64,000 nucleotides of DNA, from positions 1 to 64,000 of the forward strand of contig NZ_CAMTIG010000017.1 in assembly GCF_947072515.1 (NCBI RefSeq), given 5' to 3'. The stretch is from an uncultured Clostridium sp. (lineage in GTDB: Bacteria; Bacillota; Clostridia; Clostridiales; Clostridiaceae). Positions 1-8,989 of this stretch are shown piece by piece (within the stretch, counting starts at the first letter, position 1; the number at the start of each line of letters is the position of its first letter). A model generated the notes under the pieces. That model searched no databases. It had not been told where the DNA came from and saw nothing but the letters and a program-made list of their open reading frames with translations. The translations under genes and the position numbers were made by a program.

Positions 1-472
1 TTGAGAAAGAACCATTTCTAGAATCATTGTTTCTGTTATCTCTTGAGAAAGAATTTTTTCTGAAATCAGTATTTCTATTAAACTCTTTTTTAGGTTTTTC
101 AGCTACAACTTCTTCTTTAACTGGTAGAGTACCATCTTTTAATGCTTTTTCGTAAGCAAGTCTAGCAAGTTCTTTTTTCATTTTAGCTTCAATTACAGAG
201 TTAAAAATAGTTAATAAATCTTCTTTTGGATCGTTAAGTTGAAGCGTACAAGCATCTTTTAAATTAGTATTTTTTTGACTGTATAATCTTAGTAGTTTAG
301 GGTCAAAGTTTAAAGGTGATAGTCTATACATTCCGTTTCCTTCAGAATTATCCCCAAGTCTATGTAATTTAAAATTGAAATCTAAATAAGTGTAAATTAA
401 ATCTCTAGAATCTTTTTTCCCAGTTATTGTTTCCATTTTTTTTAATGGAATTAGTTTTGAGTTTTTTATCAT
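1..472 (-). CDS. Hypothetical protein, 3' part missing (runs off the window)
   Basis: The frame is open from an ATG at 472 down to the window edge (157 codons visible). An AAAGGAT ribosome binding site lies about 10 bases upstream, at 482-490. The visible N-terminal part is basic and mixed (starts MIKNSKLIPLKKME). It is followed from about residue 125 by a Lys/Glu linker and then a low-complexity stretch rich in Arg, Asn, Ser, Asp and Phe, as in RNA-binding or disordered tails. I recognise no family. The start is well supported, the function is unknown, and the length is undetermined because the stop lies outside the window. Confidence 0.75.
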   Translation of the reverse strand, partial: MIKNSKLIPLKKMETITGKKDSRDLIYTYLDFNFKLHRLGDNSEGNGMYRLSPLNFDPKLLRLYSQKNTNLKDACTLQLNDPKEDLLTIFNSVIEAKMKKELARLAYEKALKDGTLPVKEEVVAEKPKKEFNRNTDFRKNSFSRDNRNNDSRNGSFS

Positions 473-575
473 ATTATATAAATCCTTTCAACCATTAGCA
501 TTATAGCTACGGAGTTTTTTACAATATAGTTTACCATTAATTCTTACTAATAGATATGAAATAATAAAAATTTAA

Positions 576-600
576 CCCTAATCTCATAGAGAGATTAGGG
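576..600 (-). terminator. Rho-independent terminator
   Basis: There is a perfect 10-bp inverted repeat (CCCTAATCTC / GAGATTAGGG) with a 5-base loop. On the minus strand it is followed by a T-rich run. It lies just past the stop of the small minus-strand gene at 624-809. Confidence 0.8.
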
Positions 601-623
601 CTAATATCAATTTATAGTAAAAA

Positions 624-809
624 TTATATGATACCTTCACTTTTTAAGATATCTTCTAATTTTTGAAGTTTCTCACTTAATGTAACAAATTTTTCTTTTA
701 AATCATCTTTAGATATTCCATCTGTATCAATAACTTTTTCTAAATCTTCAACTGTTTGTAAAGCATCATCAATATCTTGTTGAGCTAATTTAATGTTTTC
801 ATCTTTCAT
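624..809 (-). CDS. Small acidic helical protein, 61 aa, unknown
   Basis: A short ORF with a good AAAGGAG ribosome binding site about 8 bases before its ATG and its own terminator downstream. The protein is highly charged and almost wholly helix-forming, with hydrophobic residues every three to four positions between residues 15 and 58, suggesting a coiled coil or helical hairpin. It has no Cys, Trp or membrane segment. It stands alone between two differently oriented units. It resembles small conserved clostridial hypothetical proteins, but I cannot assign a function. Confidence 0.75.
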   Translation of the reverse strand: MKDENIKLAQQDIDDALQTVEDLEKVIDTDGISKDDLKEKFVTLSEKLQKLEDILKSEGII

Positions 810-929
810 AAGTAAAACTCCTTTATTGTATGTTTGTGAACATATTATTTATATATTTATACTAGCACTAATAAAAGTTAAGTTCAATGAATATATTTAA
901 AAGATAGTATTAGTTAAAATGGAGGATTT

Positions 930-1505
930 ATGATTAATTATATTTGGTTTGGAATGATTTTTTTAGGGATTATAGTATCATTATTGACAGGAAATGCAGA
1001 TAAAATAACAGAAGCTATAGTTTCAGGTAGTGATAGCACTGTTAAATTTATAATAGGACTTGTTGGAATCATGTGTTTTTGGTGCGGAGTAATGAAAGTA
1101 GCAGAAAAAAGTGGATTAACAGCACAACTTGCAAAAATTTTAAGACCAATATTAAAACTACTATTTAAAGAAGCAGCAAAGGATGAAAAAGCATTAGGGG
1201 CAATTGTAATGAATTTAACTGCAAACATGTTTGGTTTATCAAATGCAGCAACGCCTTTTGGAATAAAAGCTATGGAAGAAATGGATAGATTAAATAGAGA
1301 AAAAGGACGGGCATCTAATGATATGGCATTATTTCTAGTTATGAATGCAGCGTGTATTCAGCTAGTTCCTACAACTATATTATCTATAAGAGCAGCAGAA
1401 GGGTCCGCAAATGCAGGAGCAATTATATTACCAGCAATACTTTCAACAACAGTAGCCGCAATAGTTGGAATAACTTGTTGTAAAATTCTGCAAAGATATT
1501 TTTAG
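930..1505 (+). CDS. spmA: Spore maturation protein A (nucleoside recognition/Gate domain)
   Basis: This 191-residue integral membrane protein matches SpmA in length (196 aa in B. subtilis). It has the nucleoside-recognition (Gate) domain features: an N-terminal membrane helix, the NLTANMFGLSNAATPFGIKAM region near residues 95-115 typical of SpmA, and hydrophobic C-terminal helices. In B. subtilis SpmA and SpmB are needed for spore core dehydration and heat resistance. The gene has a GGAGG site before ATG 930. It lies 11 bases upstream of spmB, so the two are almost certainly one operon. Confidence 0.9.
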   Translation: MINYIWFGMIFLGIIVSLLTGNADKITEAIVSGSDSTVKFIIGLVGIMCFWCGVMKVAEKSGLTAQLAKILRPILKLLFKEAAKDEKALGAIVMNLTANMFGLSNAATPFGIKAMEEMDRLNREKGRASNDMALFLVMNAACIQLVPTTILSIRAAEGSANAGAIILPAILSTTVAAIVGITCCKILQRYF

Positions 1506-1516
1506 GAGGATAGTTT

Positions 1517-2041
1517 ATGTTTGGATATATAACGAAAAGTATAATACCAATAATAGTTTTAGCTATCCTTATTTATGGGATGATAAAAGGAAGAAAGGTA
1601 TATGAATGGTTTATTGAGGGAGCAAAAGAAGGCCTAAAAGTATGCATGAATATTTTTCCTGCACTTTTAGCTATGATTGTAGCAGTTCAAATATTTAAAA
1701 GTGGACATCTTTTAGAATTATTAAATAAAATGTTATCACCAATAACAACTGCAGTAGGATTTCCAGAAGAAATTATTCCGCTTGTTTTAATTAAACCTAT
1801 ATCAGGAAGCGGAGCTATAGGGGTATTTACAGATCTTATTAGAACTTATGGCCCAGATAGTTTTATAGGAATATTATCCTCAGTAATAATGGGAACTACA
1901 GAAACTATTTTTTACACTATAACAGTTTACTTTGGTGCAGTTAAAGTGAAAAAGATAAGACATACATTGTGGAGTGCTGTATTAGCAGATATGGCAGCAA
2001 TCTTTGCAGCAATAACCATGGTCAAATTACTATTATTTTAG
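1517..2041 (+). CDS. spmB: Spore maturation protein B
   Basis: The 174-residue membrane protein is close to B. subtilis SpmB (178 aa). It has the Gate/nucleoside-recognition domain motif around KPISGSGAIGVFTDL (about residues 94-108), with hydrophobic helices before and after. It is preceded by an AGGAGG site and follows spmA after 11 bases. SpmA and SpmB are thought to act together in the forespore membrane during core dehydration. Nothing in the sequence looks truncated. Confidence 0.9.
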   Translation: MFGYITKSIIPIIVLAILIYGMIKGRKVYEWFIEGAKEGLKVCMNIFPALLAMIVAVQIFKSGHLLELLNKMLSPITTAVGFPEEIIPLVLIKPISGSGAIGVFTDLIRTYGPDSFIGILSSVIMGTTETIFYTITVYFGAVKVKKIRHTLWSAVLADMAAIFAAITMVKLLLF

Positions 2042-2158
2042 AGATAAGTATTAAAAAATATATGTTTATTATAGTTTTGTAAAAAAAATAATTGGATGTT
2101 TAACAAATATTTCTAATGGGGTATACTTAGATTAGCTTAGTATAAGGAAGTGTAACAA

Positions 2159-2881
2159 ATGATAAAGATTGAAGGTGTAAGTAAAGATTATGGTAGTGGA
2201 AATGCTGTAAGCCACATGAATTTAGAAATTAAAGATGGCGAGATTTTTGGGCTTTTAGGACCAAATGGAGCAGGAAAAACTACTACTATAAAAATGATAA
2301 CAGGAATAACGGAACCAACTGAAGGAACAGTTTCTATAAATGGATTTGATATTTGTAAAAAATCTTTAGAAGCAAAAAAACAGTTTGGATATGTACCAGA
2401 TAGTCCAGATATGTTTTTAAAGTTTACAGGGATTGAGTATATAAACTTTATGGCAGACGTATATGGAGTGTCAAAAAAAGAAAGAGAAGGAAGAATCAAT
2501 GAGCTTGCTAAAACTTTCGAAATGGAACATGCCTTAGGGGAAACTATAGACAGTTATTCCCATGGAATGAGACAAAAGATAGTTATAATAGGAGTCTTAA
2601 TTCATAATCCTAGAGCTTGGATTTTAGATGAACCTTTAACGGGATTAGACCCAAAATCAGCATTCATATTAAAAGATATGATGAGAAAACACGCAGATGA
2701 TGGTAATTCAGTTCTTTTTTCTACCCATGTACTAGAAGTTGCGGAAAAAGTATGTGATAGAGTTGGAATTATAAAAAAAGGTGAGCTTATTTTTGTAGGT
2801 ACCTTAGAAGAACTTAAAGATAAGTTTGAAGAAGATGAGTCTTTAGAAAAAATATTCTTGGAGATTACAGAAAATGAGTAG
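2159..2881 (+). CDS. ABC transporter ATP-binding protein (ABC-2 type exporter)
   Basis: This 240-aa nucleotide-binding subunit has all the canonical elements: Walker A GPNGAGKTTT near residue 35, Q-loop YVPDSP, signature YSHGMRQK (a variant of LSGGQ) near 136, Walker B AWILDEPLTGLDP near 153-165, and switch His in STHVLE. It binds and hydrolyses ATP at the cytoplasmic face to drive the membrane partner encoded next. Its last 8 bases overlap the start of that gene, implying translational coupling. The substrate cannot be read from the sequence; most members export drugs, peptides or lipids. Confidence 0.92.
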   Translation: MIKIEGVSKDYGSGNAVSHMNLEIKDGEIFGLLGPNGAGKTTTIKMITGITEPTEGTVSINGFDICKKSLEAKKQFGYVPDSPDMFLKFTGIEYINFMADVYGVSKKEREGRINELAKTFEMEHALGETIDSYSHGMRQKIVIIGVLIHNPRAWILDEPLTGLDPKSAFILKDMMRKHADDGNSVLFSTHVLEVAEKVCDRVGIIKKGELIFVGTLEELKDKFEEDESLEKIFLEITENE

Positions 2882-4451
2882 AATAATATTATTACTTAGA
2901 TATTATCTTAAAATGCCTCGAAAAAAGAAAGGAATTCAAATCCCAACAGGAGTTAAATATCTATTATTTGCAATTATTATGTTATTGCTTTCATCAGGTT
3001 ATGCAGCTGCTGTGGGAGGCGCATATGGAATTTTAGATAAAATAGGTAAAGAATCCTTATTAATTCAAATGATATTAGTATCAGGAAGTATGCTAACGTT
3101 AGTAATAGGATTTTTTAATGTTATAAATACATTTTTCTTGGCAGAGGATGTAGAGGCTTTTTTACCACTTCCATTTAAAGCTAGTGAGATAGTTTTTAGT
3201 AAACTTATAAGTACATTAGCATACTTATATATTTATTCATTGATAATTGTAATGCCATTAATAACTTATGGAATAGTGTCAGGGGCAAGATGGCTTTTTT
3301 ATGTGTATGTAGTATGTGCATATATTTTTAATCCAATTATACCAATGATATTTGCATTTATTATATCTAGTATATTGATGAAACTTGGAAATCTAAGTAA
3401 GCATAAAGATGCTTTAAAAGTAGTTTTTACTGTAGTATTAATAGCATTAATAATCATATCAAATGTCATGTTTAAGGGAAATAATCCAGGGATACAAACA
3501 GCAGCGGTAGTAAGTGCTAAAGAGTCATTTATACATGTTTTAAGTTTAATATTCATAAATATTAAATTAGAGGCTAGTGCATTAGTGGGATATGAAAATG
3601 CAGGTGGTATTTTGAATATTCTAGCTTCACTATTAATAGTTATAGTATTAATAGGAATATTATATGTAGTGTCAGAGAAACTATATTTAAGAGGCTTGAA
3701 AGATTCAACAGATAAAACAAGAGTAAAAAAAGCTAAAAAAATTACTATTAAGGAATCATCTGTTTTAAGAGCACTAGTAATAAAAGAGTTTAAAGTAATA
3801 TTTAGAACACCAACATTTTTAGTTAATAGTGTTGTAATGTTATTTTATATACCAATTATATATTTCTTTTTAATAGCATCAAGCTCATTAACAAGTCAAT
3901 ATTGGCATTTTGGATTTATTGTAGTTGGAGCAACTACTCTAGCAATAAGTTTAGGAATGTCTAGTGGATCAGCTGCAAGTACAGCATTAAGCAGAGAAGG
4001 AAATAATATTTTAATTTCTAAATATATACCAGTAAGCTATAAGACTCAAGCATTAGCAAAAATTATTTCAAGTTTTCTAATAAATTCGTTGATTATAATT
4101 TTAGGGATAGGTATGTTGATTTTTGAAAATGTAAATTTAGAAATTATGATATTAAGTATAATAATTCAGATTTTAACTTGTTTCTTCATGAGTATGTTAG
4201 GGATATTTTTTGATTATTCAAATCCTAAAGTATCATGGCAAACAGAGAAAAATTTATATAGAGGAAACTTTAGGAATTTAGGAAATATGATAGTGGCAGT
4301 TGTATTTGGAGGTATCTTACTTGCAATAGCATTTGTAGTAAAAGAGGTACTAATCGTATTTGTGATAGATGTGATTGTTTTAGTTGTAGCTATTGGGATT
4401 TTAAGCTTTATTTTAAATAAAAAAATTGTTAAAACATATAATAATTTGTAA
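2874..4451 (+). CDS. ABC exporter membrane subunit, about 12 TM helices
   Basis: The 525-aa polytopic membrane protein overlaps the upstream ATPase gene by 8 bases. Hydrophobic helices cluster in two halves (about residues 25-240 and 310-520). They are separated by a basic cytoplasmic stretch around 270-300 rich in Lys. The architecture fits the fused, large ABC-2/ABC exporter permeases that pair with a single small ATPase. The substrate is unknown. A strong terminator at 4453-4490 closes the two-gene operon. Confidence 0.85.
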   Translation: MSRIILLLRYYLKMPRKKKGIQIPTGVKYLLFAIIMLLLSSGYAAAVGGAYGILDKIGKESLLIQMILVSGSMLTLVIGFFNVINTFFLAEDVEAFLPLPFKASEIVFSKLISTLAYLYIYSLIIVMPLITYGIVSGARWLFYVYVVCAYIFNPIIPMIFAFIISSILMKLGNLSKHKDALKVVFTVVLIALIIISNVMFKGNNPGIQTAAVVSAKESFIHVLSLIFINIKLEASALVGYENAGGILNILASLLIVIVLIGILYVVSEKLYLRGLKDSTDKTRVKKAKKITIKESSVLRALVIKEFKVIFRTPTFLVNSVVMLFYIPIIYFFLIASSSLTSQYWHFGFIVVGATTLAISLGMSSGSAASTALSREGNNILISKYIPVSYKTQALAKIISSFLINSLIIILGIGMLIFENVNLEIMILSIIIQILTCFFMSMLGIFFDYSNPKVSWQTEKNLYRGNFRNLGNMIVAVVFGGILLAIAFVVKEVLIVFVIDVIVLVVAIGILSFILNKKIVKTYNNL

Positions 4452-4452
4452 T

Positions 4453-4490
4453 ATTGAAAGGAACTCAGAAACTGGGTTCCTTTTCAATAA
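4453..4490 (+). terminator. Terminator of the ABC exporter operon
   Basis: A long inverted repeat reads through GAAAGGAACTCAG / CTGGGTTCCTTTTC with a 3-base loop and a T run in the 3' arm. It starts one base after the permease stop codon. Confidence 0.85.
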
Positions 4491-4592
4491 AGAAATAGAA
4501 ATTTAAATTTTAAAATAAGGTAGAATTGTTGAATAAATATGGTAATATATTCAATAAGGATATACTATGAGAATTAAAAAGGGGGCAAAAGA

Positions 4593-5033
4593 ATGGCAGA
4601 TGAGAAGTTTTATATTGTAAATGGGGATGTTTTACCTGATGTTTTTTATAAGGTATTAGAGGTAAAAGAACTTCTTCATACAGGGAAAGCTAAGGACATT
4701 TCAGAAGGGGTTAAAGTTGTGGGAATAAGTAGAAGTACTTATTATAAGTATAAGGATACAGTATATCAAATGGCTGAAGGGGTTAACAGCAAAAAGATAA
4801 CAATTGTACTACTTTTATCTCATAAGTCAGGAGCTCTTTCTAGAGTTTTAGATTTTATTGCAACAAATGAGTTAAATATTTTAACAATTAATCAAGATAT
4901 ACCAATAAACATGACAGCTAATGTTACAATAACATTAGACGTTTCTAAGATAAAAGGAGACGTTAAAAAGTTTTTATATAAAATAAGTGAAATAGATGAA
5001 GTAATAAAAGTAAGAGTTCTAGCTGTAGAATAA
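4593..5033 (+). CDS. pheB: UPF0735 ACT-domain protein, PheB-like
   Basis: At 146 aa this matches the UPF0735/PheB family (B. subtilis PheB is 147 aa). Residues about 1-65 carry a helix-turn-helix-like segment (SRSTYYKYKDTVYQM). Residues 70-146 form an ACT domain (ITIVLLLSHKSGALSRVLDFIA), a fold that usually binds amino acids. PheB was originally linked to phenylalanine metabolism, but its biochemical role is not established. The start follows a GGGG-rich ribosome site. pepP follows 49 bases later and may be co-transcribed. Confidence 0.85.
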   Translation: MADEKFYIVNGDVLPDVFYKVLEVKELLHTGKAKDISEGVKVVGISRSTYYKYKDTVYQMAEGVNSKKITIVLLLSHKSGALSRVLDFIATNELNILTINQDIPINMTANVTITLDVSKIKGDVKKFLYKISEIDEVIKVRVLAVE

Positions 5034-5082
5034 AAATATATACAAAAGATAAGTTAGAAAACTAAAGAAAGAAGGAATAGTT

Positions 5083-6330
5083 ATGAAAAAAAATGTATTT
5101 GAACTTAATAGAAAAAAGTTAATAGAGAAGTTAGATGATAATTCACTATTAATTCTTTTAGCAGGAGAAGCACCAAAAAAGACAGCAGATGAACAATATG
5201 AGTTTACGCCAAATAGAAATTTTTACTATTTAACAGGAATAAATGAAGAGAAACACATTTTAGTTATTTCAAAGATAGATGGTGAAGTAACAGAAAAGAT
5301 GTTTATAAAAGAGATAGATTTAGAAATGGAAAGATGGCTTGGAAAAACTATTAGAAAAGAAGAAGTAGAAGAAGTTAATGGAATAAAAGAAGTTTCATTT
5401 TTAGGAGAGCTTAAAGGATATTTAAATAGACTTTTAGGTCAAAGAGATGAATTTACTATTTATTTAGATTTAGAAAGAGATAATTTTGAAAGTCTTCCTA
5501 CTGAAGCAGGAACATTTGCTAAAAAATTAAGAAATAAATATGCTCATGTAAAAGTTAAAAATGCATTTCCTCTTTTTGCATCACTTAGACTTGTAAAAAG
5601 TGAAGGTGAAATAGAAGAAATGAGAAAAGCTATAGAAATAACTATAGCTGGTGTAGAGAGTGTAATGAAAAATATTAAGCCTGGAATGAAAGAATATGAA
5701 ACAGAAGCTTATTTTGAGTTTGAATGTAGAAGAAGAGGGGTTAGAGATTACGCATTTAAAACAATTGCAGCAGCAGGAGTAAATGCAACAACTCTTCATT
5801 ATGTAGCAAATAATGATACTCTTAAAGATGGAGATTTAATGTTATTTGATTTAGGAGCACAATGGAAATATTACAATGGTGATATTTCAAGAACTATTCC
5901 TATAAACGGAAAGTTTACTGAAAGACAAAAAGAAGTTTATGAAGCTGTTTTAAGTGTAAATGAAAGAGTCATAGAAGCTATGAAACCAGGAGTAAACTTT
6001 GTTGAGTTAAATAATCAAGCAACTGAATGGATAGCAGAAGAATGTATAAAATTAGGTTTAATAGAAGATAAAAAGGATGTAAGAAAATATTACTTCCACA
6101 GTATAGGACATAGTTTAGGATTAGATACTCATGATATAGATAATCCAGGAAGAAAAACTATACTAGAACCTGGAATGGTTTATACTGTAGAACCAGGAAT
6201 TTATATTCCAGAAGAAGAAATCGGAATAAGAGTTGAAGATGATATTTTAATAACTGAAAATGGAAATGAAGTCTTAACTAAAGATATGATTAAAACTGTT
6301 AAAGAAATAGAAGATTTCATGAGTAAATAA
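5083..6330 (+). CDS. pepP: Xaa-Pro aminopeptidase (M24B)
   Basis: The 415-aa protein has an N-terminal aminopeptidase P domain (about residues 5-135, including FTPNRNFYYLTG) and a C-terminal pita-bread metallopeptidase domain. The dinuclear metal ligands are all visible: Asp in LFDLGAQ, Asp in NGDISRT, His in HSIGHSLG, Glu in VEPGIY and Glu in RVEDD. It removes an N-terminal residue when the second residue is proline, in peptide turnover in the cytoplasm. It follows pheB by 49 bases with its own GAAGGA site. A second M24 enzyme lies at 42855-43934. Confidence 0.93.
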   Translation: MKKNVFELNRKKLIEKLDDNSLLILLAGEAPKKTADEQYEFTPNRNFYYLTGINEEKHILVISKIDGEVTEKMFIKEIDLEMERWLGKTIRKEEVEEVNGIKEVSFLGELKGYLNRLLGQRDEFTIYLDLERDNFESLPTEAGTFAKKLRNKYAHVKVKNAFPLFASLRLVKSEGEIEEMRKAIEITIAGVESVMKNIKPGMKEYETEAYFEFECRRRGVRDYAFKTIAAAGVNATTLHYVANNDTLKDGDLMLFDLGAQWKYYNGDISRTIPINGKFTERQKEVYEAVLSVNERVIEAMKPGVNFVELNNQATEWIAEECIKLGLIEDKKDVRKYYFHSIGHSLGLDTHDIDNPGRKTILEPGMVYTVEPGIYIPEEEIGIRVEDDILITENGNEVLTKDMIKTVKEIEDFMSK

Positions 6331-6356
6331 AATATAAACAAATTATGAATAAAGTG

Positions 6357-6385
6357 TTGCGAAAAAATGGAATTTATTGTATAAT
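6357..6385 (+). promoter_or_regulatory. SigA-type promoter of the lysine riboswitch transcript
   Basis: TTGCGA (6357-6362) and a perfect TATAAT (6380-6385) are separated by 17 bases. They lie about 35 bases before the first conserved riboswitch element. Confidence 0.7.
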
Positions 6386-6410
6386 AACTTTAAATTAAAG
6401 TTAAATATAT

Positions 6411-6632
6411 GAAACGGTAGAGGAGCAAAACTTAAGAGTAATATAGTTTTTATAGGCAAATTAAAACTATAGGAAAGGAAGTTTTGCCGAAGAGTATAAG
6501 AGATTGCTTTAATCTTATAACTCTGGGCTTGTGTAGAATATGCATAAGACTGTCACAAGAAATTGTGTTGAGCTATCATTCTAGGATTTTGCATATTAGT
6601 AGAACCTTGAGTGTTATCTCAAGGTTCTTTTT
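6411..6632 (+). ncRNA. Lysine riboswitch (L-box) with terminator
   Basis: The leader shows the ordered lysine aptamer signatures: AGAGGAGCAAAACTT, AAGAGTAA, AGGAAAGGAAGTTTTGCCGAAGA (6470-6492), CTCTGGG, GACTGTCACAAG and GTTGAGCTATCATTC. It ends with a perfect 11-bp terminator hairpin (AGAACCTTGAG, 6601-6611, with CTCAAGGTTCT, 6618-6628) and a T run. In this class, lysine binding favours termination, so the downstream transporter would be made only when lysine is scarce. The next gene encodes an NhaC-family protein, as for the known LysW regulon. Confidence 0.9.
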
Positions 6633-6712
6633 AATATATATAAAAGCAAATTATTAAAGAGAATTACTGGGTATTTAAAGTTAATTATAAATAAAAAATA
6701 GGGGGAATTTTT

Positions 6713-8461
6713 ATGAAAAGAAGAGGGGTTATTTTTTTAGGGGTACTAACACTTTTGATGTGCATTTCTGTACCAGCATTTGCAACAGAAGTAGATTTAG
6801 GAGCAACTAATGCAGCAAAATTTCAATTATGGACAATAATACCACCGCTTGTAGCAATAGTTTTAGCATTTATAACTAAAAATGTTGTTATATCTTTGTT
6901 TGTAGGAACATTAGCGGGATGTTTTATGTTACAGCTTGGAGGAATGAATGTCTTTGGAGGTCTTGTACAAGCATTTCTAGATTTAGTTCAAAGAATATTG
7001 AATTCATTAGCAGATCCATGGAATGCAGGTATAATACTTCAAGTTTTAGCGATTGGCGGAGTTATAAGTTTAGTAAGTAAAATGGGTGGTGCTAGAGCAA
7101 TTGCAGAGGCACTTGCAAAGCGAGCAAAGACACCTAGAAGTGCACAAATTGTAACTTGGTTTTTAGGTCTTCTAGTATTTTTTGATGATTATGCAAATTC
7201 ATTAATAGTAGGACCAATAATGAGACCTGTTGCGGATAAATTAAAAATATCTAGAGAAAGATTAGCATTTATAATCGATGCTACTGCAGCACCTATAGCA
7301 GGTCTTGCTATTATTTCAACTTGGATAGGATTAGAAGTTGGATTAATTAAAGATTCATTTACGTTAATAGGAATGGAAGTTGATGCCTTTGGGGTATTTT
7401 TAGAAACAATACCTTTTAGATTTTATAATATATTAATTCTTATATTTGTAGTAGTTTCATCATTAATGCTTAGAGATTTTGGACCAATGAGAAAAGCCGA
7501 ATTAAATGCTAGAAAAGGATTGGATATAAGAAAGAAAGTTGAAGATTCTACAGAAATGGAAGTTAAAGATGGTGTGAAATTAAGTGTATGGAATGTAATA
7601 ATTCCTATTGGAACACTTATAATTTCAGCTTTAGCAAGTTTTTATTATAGTGGATATACAGCAATTATGGCTGGAGAGGATGGAGCAATTATTTCAATTT
7701 TAAATAATTCACCATTTTCATTTGAGTCAATACAACAAACTTTTTCAGCAGCAGATGCTTCAACAGCATTATTTCAATCAGCAGTATTAGCTTCAATAGT
7801 TGCAATAGCTATGGCAGTATGGAAAAAGATATTTACAGTAACAGAAGCAGTTGAAACTTGGATTGAGGGAATGAAAGGACTTTTAATAACAGGAGTAATA
7901 CTTCTTTTAGCTTGGTCTTTAAGTTCTGTAATTAAAGATTTAGGAACAGCAAAATATTTAGTAACATTACTATCAGATACAGTACCAGTATTCTTATTAC
8001 CAAGTATTATATTTGTTTTCGGAGCTATAATATCTTTTGCTACAGGAACTGCTTACGGGACTATGGGGATTTTAATGCCTCTTGCAATTCCGTTAGGTTT
8101 TTCAGTTTCACCGGAAATGTCATATGTGGTAGTTTGTACAAGTGCAGTATTAACAGGAGCTATTTTTGGGGATCATTGCTCACCAATATCAGATACTACG
8201 ATTCTTTCATCAATGGGAGCTGGATGCGATCATATAGAACATGTAAGAACACAAATGTGGTATGCAATTTTTATAGCTGCTGCAACAGTAGTGTTTGGTT
8301 ATATTCCAGCAGGATTTGGAGTACCTGTCTATATAATTTTACCAATGGCAACACTGGTTATAATTTTAGCGGTAAGATTTATAGGAAAGCCAGTAGAATT
8401 AACAGAAGAGATAGTAGAAAAAATAAATGAAGAAGAGAGCGAAAAGAGTATCATTAGTTAG
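6713..8461 (+). CDS. lysW: NhaC-family transporter under lysine control (LysW-type)
   Basis: This 582-aa, roughly 12-helix membrane protein belongs to the Na+/H+ antiporter NhaC superfamily. Typical features are the FFDDYANSLIVGPIMRP segment (about residues 155-171), the APIAGLAIISTWIG segment and GDHCSPISDTTILSS near residue 490. NhaC-type proteins placed behind lysine riboswitches were proposed as lysine transporters (LysW), which fits the aptamer directly upstream. The start is supported by a GGGGGA site. The first 25 residues (MKRRGV.. to ..PAFATE) look like a cleavable signal peptide, which is unusual for a transporter. Lysine import is inferred from regulation, not from binding residues. 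Confidence 0.82.
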   Translation: MKRRGVIFLGVLTLLMCISVPAFATEVDLGATNAAKFQLWTIIPPLVAIVLAFITKNVVISLFVGTLAGCFMLQLGGMNVFGGLVQAFLDLVQRILNSLADPWNAGIILQVLAIGGVISLVSKMGGARAIAEALAKRAKTPRSAQIVTWFLGLLVFFDDYANSLIVGPIMRPVADKLKISRERLAFIIDATAAPIAGLAIISTWIGLEVGLIKDSFTLIGMEVDAFGVFLETIPFRFYNILILIFVVVSSLMLRDFGPMRKAELNARKGLDIRKKVEDSTEMEVKDGVKLSVWNVIIPIGTLIISALASFYYSGYTAIMAGEDGAIISILNNSPFSFESIQQTFSAADASTALFQSAVLASIVAIAMAVWKKIFTVTEAVETWIEGMKGLLITGVILLLAWSLSSVIKDLGTAKYLVTLLSDTVPVFLLPSIIFVFGAIISFATGTAYGTMGILMPLAIPLGFSVSPEMSYVVVCTSAVLTGAIFGDHCSPISDTTILSSMGAGCDHIEHVRTQMWYAIFIAAATVVFGYIPAGFGVPVYIILPMATLVIILAVRFIGKPVELTEEIVEKINEEESEKSIIS

Positions 8462-8507
8462 GTAGATTTAATATTCTAAATAGAGATTAATTTTAGGGAG
8501 CATCTGT

Positions 8508-8948
8508 ATGTTTAATCAAAACTATATGGGTTTTATGGAAAATTTCTATTCTGAAATTTTAAATAATAGTATGAATATGTATGATGATTTTATGGAAAAT
8601 GTTGAAAATAAAGATATACAATTAGAAATAAAAAATGAAGAAAATCGATATTTACTAGAAGGAACTTTTCCAGGAATAAAAAAACAGGATATCAAAATAA
8701 ACTATAAAAATGATCATCTTCATGTGAAAGTAAAAAGAAATCAAGTTTTTTCTAATGAAAATAGCATGTGTATGATAGTAATTAATGATTCGAGAGATTT
8801 TACAAAGAACTTTTATATTCCTAATAGTGATATAGAAAATTTACAGTTTTCTTTTGAAGAATATAAATTAAGATTAGAAATACCAAAGAAATATTTTATA
8901 AAAGAAGACGAGGGAACTATTATAGATGTAGATTATGAAGAAGAATAG
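8508..8948 (+). CDS. Small heat-shock protein, Hsp20/alpha-crystallin family
   Basis: The 146-aa protein has a short N-terminal arm and an alpha-crystallin domain (about residues 38-128), with the strand LLEGTFPGIKKQDIKINYKN and the terminal strand LRLEIPKK. The latter stands where the usual GVLTITVPK lies. It is therefore somewhat divergent. Members are ATP-independent chaperones that hold unfolding proteins in large oligomers. It follows the lysine-regulated transporter by 46 bases with no terminator between, so it may be partly co-transcribed. I see no CIRCE or other heat-shock operator. Confidence 0.85.
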   Translation: MFNQNYMGFMENFYSEILNNSMNMYDDFMENVENKDIQLEIKNEENRYLLEGTFPGIKKQDIKINYKNDHLHVKVKRNQVFSNENSMCMIVINDSRDFTKNFYIPNSDIENLQFSFEEYKLRLEIPKKYFIKEDEGTIIDVDYEEE

Positions 8949-8949
8949 T

Positions 8950-8980
8950 GAAAGAGGTTAGCAGTAGCTAACCTCTTTCT
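8950..8980. terminator. Bidirectional terminator between hsp20 and the FUSC gene
   Basis: There are perfect 13-bp arms (GAAAGAGGTTAGC / GCTAACCTCTTTC, sharing a short loop), with T-rich sequence on both strands. It serves both convergent genes. Confidence 0.85.
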
Positions 8981-8989
8981 TATAAAAAT

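Noticed and set aside
8134..8430. Plus-strand 98-codon frame inside the lysW-type gene.
   Set aside because: It is a shifted frame inside the conserved 3' part of the transporter, with odd Cys/Ser/Tyr-rich composition and no start signal.
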